Source: Caldifarciminota bacterium (GTDB taxonomy: Bacteria > Hydrothermota > Hydrothermia > B15-G9 > WFZT01). From it: a stretch of DNA of 5,223 nucleotides. Below are positions 1 through 5,223 of this stretch, piece by piece. The stretch is from NCBI GenBank assembly GCA_026986655.1, contig JALSOD010000016.1, positions 1 to 5,223 on the forward strand, written 5' to 3'. The first letter of the stretch is position 1, and every line of letters starts with the position of its first letter. The position numbers and the translations under genes were made by a program. The notes beneath the pieces are model-generated. The model made no database searches. It saw only the letters and a program-made list of their open reading frames with translations, and was not told the origin of the DNA.

Positions 1-7
1 AAAACAA

Positions 8-835
8 TTATTCCTTCACCTTTTCCAACCAGGGCATATCAACAAACCACTTCTTGAAAAGCTTGTCATACGTGGTCTGCCCTGGAGGGCCATCATGCTT
101 TATCTGGAATATGAATTCATTAATCCATCTCAGGAAATCAACATCACCCTTACGGATGGCAAAACCGAAGTACTCGTATGTGAATGGCTCAAGAATAGCT
201 CTCACCTGCTTCTTGTGTCTACCAGCCCATATTGCTAAGAACGGCTGGTCAAATACCATAAGATCAGCCTTTCCCTGTGTCACAGCCATAGCAGCCTCAA
301 CTTCCTTCTCATACCTCTTAAACTTTGCCTTGGGGAACATCTTTGTCGCAGCAAAATCACCCGTTGTACCAGTCTGAACTGCTATTGTATATCCTGAACC
401 ATCTCCCAGGTCTTTGTAGCTCTTAATGTGAGCAGCTTTTCCTTTTAAATTGACAAGGATTGCCTGACCTGTTTTGAAATACGGATCAGAAAAATTTACA
501 GCAAGTGCTCTTTTGAGTGTTATTGTCATTCCAGAGGCAATAATATCAAATTTACCAGTATTGAGAGCCGGAATAATACCATCCCAATCTGTGTTTACTA
601 TCTTAAGCTTAACACCCATTTCCTTTGCCATGAGTTTAACAAGATCGATATCAAACCCGATGATGCTTCCATCTTTGGCAACCATTTCGAATGGAGCATA
701 CCCTGCATTTAGACCGACACGGAGTTCTCCCCTCTTTAGTATCTGCTCGAGATACGAGTTTCTGGCAATCTCCTGGGGTGAGATTGCCATCAACAACATT
801 GGCACTACCGCCAGCATCATTACAAATTTCTTCAT
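8..835 (-). CDS. Polar amino-acid ABC transporter substrate-binding protein (HisJ/GlnH family, SBP_bac_3)
   Basis: This 275-aa protein is a secreted solute-binding protein that should deliver a polar amino acid to an ABC permease. Residues 1-17 look like a signal peptide (MKK, then a hydrophobic run ending LLMA). There is no lipobox cysteine, so a soluble periplasmic protein is likelier than a lipoprotein. The mature part has the family landmarks: GYAPFE at 45-50, the signature GFDIDLVKLMAKEMG at 60-74, DWDGIIPAL at 83-91, and SGMTIT-x-x-R at 101-109. By recalled alignment to GlnH/HisJ, R109 would bind the ligand carboxylate, Y46 and W84 would sandwich the ligand, and D196 (VFDQPF) would bind its amino group; those roles are inferred. 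The C-terminus has the usual YDKLFKKWF helix. The ATG is preceded by a near-perfect Shine-Dalgarno site, AAGGGAGGTG (849-840), with GGAGGT five bases from the start. Length is normal. Its own promoter lies upstream, and no cognate permease is in the window. Ligand is not predictable; glutamine, arginine and other polar amino acids are all possible. Confidence 0.93.
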   Translation of the reverse strand: MKKFVMMLAVVPMLLMAISPQEIARNSYLEQILKRGELRVGLNAGYAPFEMVAKDGSIIGFDIDLVKLMAKEMGVKLKIVNTDWDGIIPALNTGKFDIIASGMTITLKRALAVNFSDPYFKTGQAILVNLKGKAAHIKSYKDLGDGSGYTIAVQTGTTGDFAATKMFPKAKFKRYEKEVEAAMAVTQGKADLMVFDQPFLAIWAGRHKKQVRAILEPFTYEYFGFAIRKGDVDFLRWINEFIFQIKHDGPPGQTTYDKLFKKWFVDMPWLEKVKE

Positions 836-939
836 GTTACACCTCCCTTGGTTTGTTCTGGGAAATTGTATATTTTTACAGATGTGGGGAAGACCTTCTG
901 ATATGTTTTATCTGGTTCCAAACCTGTCAAAGTGAGTAT

Positions 940-968
940 ATTGTAATATCGAATGAAAAAATTTTCAA
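940..968 (-). promoter_or_regulatory. Predicted sigma-70-type promoter for the HisJ/GlnH-type binding protein gene
   Basis: Read on the minus strand, TTGAAA (968-963, 5 of 6 to TTGACA) is followed after exactly 17 bases by TACAAT (945-940, 5 of 6 to TATAAT). The expected start is near A933, giving a leader of about 98 bases. A perfect TTGACA also occurs downstream at 930-925, but what follows at proper spacing (AAACAT or ACATAT) is a poor -10, so I prefer the first pair. In the leader, GGTTTG (924-919) could pair locally with AACC (917-914) or with CAAACC (855-850), just upstream of the ribosome binding site. I recognise no known riboswitch or operator. The promoter suggests this gene is expressed separately from livF. 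Confidence 0.55.
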
Positions 969-1062
969 TTTCAGAAAACTGAGGAATTAATTCTATAGCA
1001 TAAACTTTATCATGAACAAAATTGCATTTAATAGTTAAGAAAGCTCACAACCTCCAGGAAAT

Positions 1063-1767
1063 TTATCCTCCAAGATAGGCCCTCTTCACATCTTCATTGT
1101 GAAGCAGATCCTCTCCTGTTCCTTCAAGAACAATTTTACCTGTTTCAAGTACGTATCCGTAATCTGCAATTTGTAGCGCAGCCATTGCGTTTTGCTCAAT
1201 GAGTAAAATAGTTGTCCCATTGCGATGAATTTCTTGAATAGATTTAAAAACGTCCTCAACCAATTTTGGGGCCAGTCCAAGTGAAGGCTCGTCGAGCATC
1301 ATCAATTTTGGTCTCGACATCAGTGCTCTACCAAGGGCGAGCATCTGTTGCTCACCTCCAGAGAGTGTACCGGCGAGCTGATTCTTTCTCTCAAGGAGTC
1401 TCGGAAACAGTGAAAACACGTAGTCGAGGTCCTTCTTGAATTCTTCATCCTCTGGTCTGTTGTAACCTCCCATCAGGAGATTTTCGTATACAGTTAGGTT
1501 GGCAAATACCCTTCTACCTTCTGGAACCAGTGCTATTCCTTTACGAACGATGTAATGAGATGGTTTTCCAGTAATGTCTTCGTCCTGATAATAGATTTTA
1601 CCATCTTTGGGTTTGACAAGACCCACTATGGTTCTCAAAGTTGTACTCTTTCCGGCTCCGTTTGCTCCAATGAGGGTAACGATCTTTCCTTCCGGAACCT
1701 CCATCGAAATGCCTTTTAAGGCATGAATTCCACCGTAAAAAACGTGTAAATTCTCTATTTTAAGCAA
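1063..1767 (-). CDS. livF: Branched-chain amino-acid ABC transporter ATP-binding protein LivF
   Basis: This 234-aa cytoplasmic ATPase is the second ATPase of the branched-chain amino-acid importer, working with LivG on LivH-LivM. Visible motifs in order are Walker A GANGAGKST (34-42), VPEGRRVF at the Q-loop position (81-88), signature LSGGEQQ (135-141), Walker B LMMLDEP (155-161), D-loop SLGL (162-165) and IEQN at the switch position (190-193). The Q-loop glutamine is E83 and the switch histidine is Q192. Both are typical of LivF and separate it from LivG. The C-terminal AYLGG ending also fits. The start is TTG at 1767: the same frame meets a TAG at 1785-1783 with no other start between, and a later start would cut into the nucleotide-binding fold. 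The start lies inside the end of livG (8-base overlap), which suggests translational coupling. It is the last gene of the liv cluster. I see no convincing terminator after it. Confidence 0.96.
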   Translation of the reverse strand: MLKIENLHVFYGGIHALKGISMEVPEGKIVTLIGANGAGKSTTLRTIVGLVKPKDGKIYYQDEDITGKPSHYIVRKGIALVPEGRRVFANLTVYENLLMGGYNRPEDEEFKKDLDYVFSLFPRLLERKNQLAGTLSGGEQQMLALGRALMSRPKLMMLDEPSLGLAPKLVEDVFKSIQEIHRNGTTILLIEQNAMAALQIADYGYVLETGKIVLEGTGEDLLHNEDVKRAYLGG

Positions 1768-2536
1768 CTTTCCTCGCCTCCCCTAAGTATGCCTCAATAA
1801 CTCTTGGATTATTTCTGATTTCTTCAGGTGTTCCCTCTGCAATCTCTTCTCCATGGTCAAGTACTTTAATTCTTTCACAGATACCCATTACAACCTTCAT
1901 ATCGTGCTCAATCAACAGTATTGTGAGACCCATCTCATCTCTTAGCTTCTTAATGAGATCCATCAATTCTGATGATTCCTGTGGATTCATACCCGCTGCT
2001 GGCTCATCAAGAAGGAGCATGGTTGGTGCTGTGGCAAGTGCCCTTGCGATTTCCAGCTTCCTCTGGTGACCGTAAGGCAAACTTCCAGCCTGATCATTTG
2101 CAAATTGTGTCAGACCTACCAGATCGAGAAGTTCCATTCCCTTTTTATACATCTTTGTCTCATCTTTGAAGAATCTTGGAAGCCGGAACATGGCTTCGAA
2201 GAAATTGAATTTCCGGTGAATATGAAATCCTGTCATAACATTCTCAATAACACTCATCTCCGGGAATAGTTTAATATTCTGGAATGTCCTCGCTATGCCA
2301 CGCTTCGTAATGTGGTTTGGCTTCAAGCCCGTTATATCTTCCCCTTTGAAATAAACCTTTCCCTCAGTTGGTACCAGGAAACCGGTTATAACATTAAATG
2401 CTGTCGTTTTTCCAGCACCATTTGGCCCAATCAATCCGAAAATCTGGTGCTCCTGTATCTCAAGGTTAAGGTTGTTGATAGCCGTCAAGCCCTCAAATTT
2501 CATCACAATGTTTTCTGTTTTTAAAAGAGTAGCCAT
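1760..2536 (-). CDS. livG: Branched-chain amino-acid ABC transporter ATP-binding protein LivG
   Basis: This 258-aa cytoplasmic ATPase is the first of the two that power branched-chain amino-acid import. Motifs are Walker A GPNGAGKTT (37-45), Q-loop TFQNIKLF with Q86, signature LPYGHQRK (153-160), Walker B MLLLDEP (173-179) with catalytic E178, and switch IEHDM with H211. The long segment between Q-loop and signature (about 104-150) and the C-terminal VIEAYLGE are LivG features. The frame stays open upstream to an ATG at 2587, which would add 17 residues and overlap livM by 47 bases. I choose the ATG at 2536 because the product then begins MATLLKTENI, the normal LivG N-terminus and length, and AGGAGG lies ten bases upstream. 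It starts four bases after the livM stop and overlaps livF by eight bases. The signature departs from LSGGQ, as is usual in LivG, which often has LSYGQ. Confidence 0.96.
   Translation of the reverse strand: MATLLKTENIVMKFEGLTAINNLNLEIQEHQIFGLIGPNGAGKTTAFNVITGFLVPTEGKVYFKGEDITGLKPNHITKRGIARTFQNIKLFPEMSVIENVMTGFHIHRKFNFFEAMFRLPRFFKDETKMYKKGMELLDLVGLTQFANDQAGSLPYGHQRKLEIARALATAPTMLLLDEPAAGMNPQESSELMDLIKKLRDEMGLTILLIEHDMKVVMGICERIKVLDHGEEIAEGTPEEIRNNPRVIEAYLGEARKVA
1777..1783 (-). promoter_or_regulatory. Ribosome binding site for livF (supports the TTG start)
   Basis: GGGGAGG lies within the last codons of livG and leaves nine bases before the TTG at 1767. A second GAGGA (1775-1771) sits only three bases from the TTG and is probably too close to be the main site. 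The spacing supports TTG as the true start. Confidence 0.7.
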
Positions 2537-2540
2537 AATC

Positions 2541-3596
2541 TCATGCCCTCCTAAGAATCTTTTTGTTAAAGAAGTTAAAAATTCCATCCCAGGAGAACTC
2601 TTTCCTCCCCATTATGCCATTTCTTGCGAAGATCATGAGGAGAATAAGTAGGATAGAGAATGTAACCATTCTCATGCCAGGGATACCCGGGACGTGTAGT
2701 CCAAAGAAGACGTGTGGCTCCTCCATCCACCTTAGTAACTCTGAGCCCCATGCAAAGAGAATCGCGCCAATTATTGCCCCTGTTGTACTTCCAAGACCTC
2801 CAGCCACAATCATGATCAAGAGATTAAATGTCAGGAAGAAGGTAAAGAGACGCGGATCAATAGTTGTAAGTAAATGGGCGAGAAGACCGCCGCCGACGCC
2901 TTCAAAAAATGCTGCAACAACAAATGCAAGCATTTTGTGCCAGAATGTGTTTATTCCCATCGCCTGTGCCGCGGCCTCATCTTCCCTTATTGCTTTCATC
3001 GCCCTTCCGTAACTCGAATTTACAAGACCTACGATGAAAAATACAACCACAGCTGCAGTTCCCCAGGACCACCATATATTCGTGTATTGATGCAACCCTT
3101 TTAATCCGAGTGCTCCATTTGTGATCGGAATCGCATTTGTAGCGAACACTCTAACTATCTCACCAAAGCCCAGAGTTACGATAGCGAGATAATCACCTCT
3201 AACACGGAATACAGGTATACCCATAAGAAATGCCAGAATCGCCGTTACTACACCGCCAATCAAAATTGCTGGAAGGAAAGGAATTGAAATATGATTGAGA
3301 GGAGAAATACAAGGTTGAATAATAAAGGTCATCGCCTTTTCCTGTGGTGTCATGGTTAGAAGTGCCGCGGTGTACGCCCCAATTGCCACAAACGCGTTGG
3401 GCTCCAATGAGAACTGTCCTGTGATACCATTGATAAGATTATAGGAAACAGTCAGGATTATGTAAATCGCAGTCACATTCAATATCTGGATGACATAACT
3501 GGAGGCATGTTTGTTAAGGTACCCTAAAAGGAGAAATAGCAGTATAACACTAATTGTTGTCAGTATCCAGTTTCTAATTCTCCTCTTGTCAATCAT
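2541..3596 (-). CDS. livM: Branched-chain amino-acid ABC transporter permease LivM
   Basis: This 351-aa inner-membrane protein forms the import channel together with LivH. It has a basic N-terminus (MIDKRRIR), then about nine or ten hydrophobic segments by eye, for example around 11-26, 33-56, 66-82, 106-128, 181-193, 221-240, 252-280 and 308-324. Family motifs are NLINGITGQFSL (53-64), RVRGDYLAIVTLGFGE (131-146), the cytoplasmic coupling loop GRAMKAIREDEAAAQAMGI (197-215), which contacts an ATPase, and GGLGSTTGAIIGA (266-278). A periplasmic loop (about 83-105) contains a single cysteine, C96. The C-terminal tail is basic. Length is within the usual LivM range. Its ATG at 3596 overlaps the livH stop as ATGA. 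GGAGGT (3611-3606) lies nine bases upstream, inside livH. One small oddity is EPN at 65-67, after GQFSL, where many relatives have G-H. Confidence 0.95.
   Translation of the reverse strand: MIDKRRIRNWILTTISVILLFLLLGYLNKHASSYVIQILNVTAIYIILTVSYNLINGITGQFSLEPNAFVAIGAYTAALLTMTPQEKAMTFIIQPCISPLNHISIPFLPAILIGGVVTAILAFLMGIPVFRVRGDYLAIVTLGFGEIVRVFATNAIPITNGALGLKGLHQYTNIWWSWGTAAVVVFFIVGLVNSSYGRAMKAIREDEAAAQAMGINTFWHKMLAFVVAAFFEGVGGGLLAHLLTTIDPRLFTFFLTFNLLIMIVAGGLGSTTGAIIGAILFAWGSELLRWMEEPHVFFGLHVPGIPGMRMVTFSILLILLMIFARNGIMGRKEFSWDGIFNFFNKKILRRA
2547..2552 (-). promoter_or_regulatory. Ribosome binding site for livG (decides the 2536 start)
   Basis: AGGAGG is placed ten bases before the ATG at 2536. 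The same six bases encode the two arginines near the LivM C-terminus (codons AGG AGG, then GCA TGA), so the end of livM doubles as the livG ribosome binding site. A nearer ATG at 2544 is only two bases away and in another frame. Confidence 0.75.
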
Positions 3597-4480
3597 TCTG
3601 GCAATACCTCCCCCATAATACCAGTAGGTTTAAATATCAAAACACCTATGAGAAGGAAAAACGCAACGGCATCCCTGTAACCTGCAAGCTGAGGGAAAAA
3701 GGCAACGAACATAATTTCGATAATACCCAGAAGAATTCCTCCAATGGCAGCACCTACAACGTTTCCAATTCCACCAAACACAGCGGCAACGAATGCCTTC
3801 AATCCAGGGATAATTCCCATCAATGGGTTGATTTGCGGGTACTTCATCGCCCACATTATACCACCGGCTGCGGCAAGGAATGAGCCGAGTGCGAATGTGA
3901 ATGATATAACACCATCTACATCCACTCCCATAATTCTTGTCGTATCCATATCACGGGAGATAGCCCTCATCGCCATTCCCCTTCTCGTCCTATAAACGAT
4001 ATAGAATGTGAGGAAAAGAAACACCGCTGTGAAGAATGGTATCCACAGGCTCAAAGCGGGTATCGTGATCCCCTTTACATTGAAGATTGCACCAAAAAGC
4101 TTGGGAATTTTGAAGCCCTTCGGACGACCGCCAAATACCACGATTCCAAAGTTTTCAAGGAAGAAAGATACACCGATAGCCGTAATCAAAGCAGATATTC
4201 TTGGTGCGTTTCTTACGGGTTTGTAAGCCCCTCTATCTATGAGAACACCGAGTACCGCCGTTAGAATCATGGCGATAGGGAAACTGATGTACCAGGGTAT
4301 ACGGAAGATGAGGTACCCGAAGAAAGCAAAGTAGGTGCTCATCATCATAACGTCGCCGTGAGCGAAGTTGATCAACCTGATGATACCATAAACCATTGTG
4401 TACCCAATGGCTATGAGCGCATACAGACTACCCAGTGAAAAACCATTTATCAACTGCTGTATAAATGTTGACAGGGTCAT
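3593..4480 (-). CDS. livH: Branched-chain amino-acid ABC transporter permease LivH
   Basis: This 295-aa inner-membrane permease is the partner of LivM. Family motifs are the N-terminal NGFSLGSLYALIAIGYTMVYG (12-32), the hallmark LINFAHGDVMM (36-46), the coupling loop GMAMRAISRDMDTTRIMGVD (168-187), the segment FVAAVFGGIGNVVGAAIGG (230-248), and a C-terminal PTGIMG (285-290). About eight hydrophobic segments are apparent. Length matches the usual 285-310 residues. The ATG at 4480 is preceded by GAGGTG (4494-4489) with an eight-base gap. It is the first gene after an unusually structured 175-base spacer downstream of livJ, and its TGA stop overlaps the livM start by four bases. This suggests that livHMGF is translated as a coupled unit and that its level may be set separately from livJ. 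Confidence 0.95.
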   Translation of the reverse strand: MTLSTFIQQLINGFSLGSLYALIAIGYTMVYGIIRLINFAHGDVMMMSTYFAFFGYLIFRIPWYISFPIAMILTAVLGVLIDRGAYKPVRNAPRISALITAIGVSFFLENFGIVVFGGRPKGFKIPKLFGAIFNVKGITIPALSLWIPFFTAVFLFLTFYIVYRTRRGMAMRAISRDMDTTRIMGVDVDGVISFTFALGSFLAAAGGIMWAMKYPQINPLMGIIPGLKAFVAAVFGGIGNVVGAAIGGILLGIIEIMFVAFFPQLAGYRDAVAFFLLIGVLIFKPTGIMGEVLPE

Positions 4481-4494
4481 ATCTTTTACACCTC

Positions 4495-4515
4495 AAAAAA
4501 GATTTTTAAATTTTT
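4495..4515. repeat. Second, partial copy of the A/T-rich element of the livJ-livH spacer
   Basis: The plus-strand stretch A6-G-A-T5-A3-T5 matches 4585-4603 with one base inserted in the T run and one extra leading A. It lacks the left arm, so it does not form the full inverted repeat seen in the first copy. It borders the livH ribosome binding site. Low complexity means chance or slippage is possible. Confidence 0.4.
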
Positions 4516-4552
4516 AGGTTTTCCCCGTTTTAAGAAACAGATAAAGCCAGGA

Positions 4553-4558
4553 GTTATA
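4553..4558 (-). promoter_or_regulatory. Possible weak internal -10 element upstream of livH
   Basis: TATAAC (5 of 6 to TATAAT) on the minus strand lies about 70 bases before livH. The -35 position at 17 bases (TTTTTC, 4581-4576) matches poorly. However, the A/T tracts at 4585-4604 sit where an upstream activating (UP-like) element would lie. It could give extra livHMGF transcription, but the case is weak. Confidence 0.2.
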
Positions 4559-4576
4559 AGTAATTTGAAAATAGCG

Positions 4577-4603
4577 AAAAATTTAAAAAGATTTTAAATT
4601 TTT
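4577..4603. repeat. Perfect 12-bp A/T-only inverted repeat in the livJ-livH spacer
   Basis: The arms A5-T3-A4 (4577-4588) and T4-A3-T5 (4592-4603) are exact reverse complements around AGA. The tract consists of alternating A and T runs, which would bend DNA if the runs are helically phased. In RNA the stem would be weak because it contains no G-C pair. It lies eight bases from the GC-rich stem-loop, between livJ and livH. It could be a protein-binding palindrome, an UP-like element or simple A/T drift. Confidence 0.6.
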
Positions 4604-4611
4604 TGATTAAT

Positions 4612-4640
4612 GTGTGGCGGCGCCGAAGGCGCCGCCACAC
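4612..4640 (-). promoter_or_regulatory. GC-rich intercistronic stem-loop between livJ and livH
   Basis: The two 13-base arms (4612-4624 and 4628-4640) are perfectly complementary around a three-base loop. Eleven of 13 pairs are G-C, in a very A/T-rich setting. It starts 15 bases after the livJ stop. On the minus-strand transcript it is not followed by a U run: six U lie before it (4647-4642) and six A after it (4604-4599), and these could pair to extend the stem across a small internal loop. It is therefore not a textbook intrinsic terminator. By analogy with stem-loops after binding-protein genes in other ABC operons (malE-malF, hisJ-hisQ), it may protect the livJ mRNA 3' end or limit read-through, so that the binding protein is made in excess over the membrane parts. 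That role is inferred. Confidence 0.65.
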
Positions 4641-4655
4641 TAAAAAACACTATTC

Positions 4656-5223
4656 TCAGTCAGGCTTAATTGTTGTAACGTAGACAAACTTTCCGTTCTT
4701 CACAACTCTGATAACACCACTCTTAACTGCGTTTCCATTAACGAGTGTTATGATTCCGGTAACACCCTCAAAGTTCTTTGTCTGAGCAAGTGCATCTCTG
4801 ATCTTCGTAGGATCTGTGCTTCCTGCTCTCTTTATAGCATCCATGAGAAGCATGTACGCGTCAAAACCAAGTGCTCCAAGTGCGTCTGGAGCCTTGTGAT
4901 ATTTCTTCCTGAAGATTTTTACATATTTCTTTCCGAGCTCCGTCTCGGCAGCCTTCTCATCAAAGTGCGTGGAGTAGTAAAGGCCCTCAACAGCCTTGCC
5001 ACCGATTTTGACAAGTTCAGGTGCCTCAGCACCGTCACCGGCGAGGAGTGTAGATTTGATTCCAAGCTCTCTCGCCTGACGTGCTATCAAGGCAATCTCG
5101 GTATAGTAACCTGGAATTACGATTACGTCAGGATGGAGTTTTTTAATCGCTGTTAACTGGGCAGTGAAATCCTGGTCGCCCGTCTGATAGAATGCATGGG
5201 ACACGACCTTACCACCAAGCTGT
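4656..5223 (-). CDS. livJ: Branched-chain amino-acid ABC transporter substrate-binding protein, partial (LivJ/LivK type)
   Basis: The C-terminal 188 residues are visible and the frame runs open off the right edge, so the N-terminal half with the signal peptide and the true start lie outside. Binding proteins of this family are usually about 370-390 residues. The visible part shows the type I periplasmic-binding fold (Peripla_BP_6): GDQDFTAQLTAIKKLHPDVI followed by PGYYTEIALIARQARELGI, then LAGDGAEAPELVKIGG, EGLYYSTHF, APDALGALGFDAYMLLMDAI and the C-terminal FEGVTGIITL. The protein should capture leucine, isoleucine, valine or a related ligand outside the membrane and dock on LivH-LivM. A GTG at 5204 could be misread as a start, but the frame continues upstream with conserved-looking sequence (LGGKVV) and the fold needs the missing half, so it is an internal valine codon. 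It is the most upstream visible gene of the liv cluster. LivJ and LivK cannot be distinguished here, and the ligand could differ. Confidence 0.93.
   Translation of the reverse strand, partial: QLGGKVVSHAFYQTGDQDFTAQLTAIKKLHPDVIVIPGYYTEIALIARQARELGIKSTLLAGDGAEAPELVKIGGKAVEGLYYSTHFDEKAAETELGKKYVKIFRKKYHKAPDALGALGFDAYMLLMDAIKRAGSTDPTKIRDALAQTKNFEGVTGIITLVNGNAVKSGVIRVVKNGKFVYVTTIKPD

Noticed and set aside
925..930. Perfect TTGACA on the minus strand as the main -35
   Set aside because: At 16-18 bases it is followed only by AAACAT or ACATAT, poor -10 matches. TTGAAA-17-TACAAT just upstream is better on both elements.
836..933. Riboswitch or T-box in the leader of the HisJ/GlnH-type gene
   Set aside because: Only short possible stems (four to six pairs) are present, with no recognisable aptamer or terminator/antiterminator pair.
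474..935. Open frame of 153 codons on the plus strand
   Set aside because: It lies antisense to the binding-protein gene for most of its length, has no recognisable domain, and the minus-strand frame clearly encodes a known family. It is a shadow.
956..980. Possible terminator after livF: stem 980-974 with 966-960, then a T run to 956
   Set aside because: The stem has only about seven pairs including a G-U, is nearly all A-U with a seven-base loop, and overlaps the predicted -35 of the next gene. It is too weak to call.
2537..2587. Upstream ATG at 2587 giving a 17-residue longer LivG
   Set aside because: It would overlap livM by 47 bases. The ATG at 2536 has a properly spaced AGGAGG and yields the normal LivG N-terminus.
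2563..3012. Open frame of 149 codons on the plus strand
   Set aside because: It is antisense to livM. Its composition (prolines and alanines opposite membrane codons) is a by-product of the real gene, and no family is recognisable.
4612..4640. The GC-rich stem-loop as a classic rho-independent terminator
   Set aside because: Neither strand has a T run immediately after the stem. The T runs precede it on both strands.
5202..5204. GTG at 5204 as the start of the right-edge gene
   Set aside because: The frame is open to the window edge and the family fold requires about as many residues again upstream, so this is an internal valine codon.

Overview
The window is a conventional bacterial amino-acid uptake locus, read entirely on the minus strand. 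In transcription order (right to left) it holds the 3' part of a branched-chain amino-acid binding protein gene (livJ/livK type), then livH, livM, livG and livF, and finally a separate gene for a polar amino-acid binding protein of the HisJ/GlnH family. I see no plus-strand gene, RNA gene, mobile element or CRISPR array. Nothing here amounts to a clearly new biological system. The unexplained structure is concentrated in the livJ-livH spacer.

Organism: strong Shine-Dalgarno sites (GGAGG-type), a TTG start and tight gene packing indicate a bacterium. Base composition is moderate (I estimate low to mid 40s % GC), and AGA/AGG arginine codons are common (for example at the livM start and in livF), a habit often seen in thermophiles. 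The visible binding-protein signal peptide has no lipobox cysteine, which suggests a free periplasmic protein and therefore an outer envelope. Together these fit a Thermotogota-like organism (for example Kosmotoga or relatives), but this is inference and other thermophilic or anaerobic lineages are possible.

Layout: 5223-4656 is the 3' part of livJ, cut by the window edge. 4655-4481 is a 175-base spacer with a perfect 13-bp GC-rich stem-loop, a perfect 12-bp A/T-only inverted repeat and a second partial copy of that A/T element. 4480-1063 is livHMGF, with junctions of ATGA overlap (H/M), a 4-base gap (M/G) and an 8-base overlap (G/F). 1062-836 is a spacer with a good sigma-70-type promoter. 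835-8 is the HisJ/GlnH-type binding protein gene, ending just before the window edge.

How they work together: LivJ captures leucine, isoleucine, valine or related ligands outside the membrane. LivH and LivM form the membrane channel. LivG and LivF are the paired ATPases that drive import. The second binding protein belongs to a different ABC importer family and should need a HisM/GlnP-type permease and a HisP/GlnQ-type ATPase. Neither is in the window; they may lie beyond position 1.
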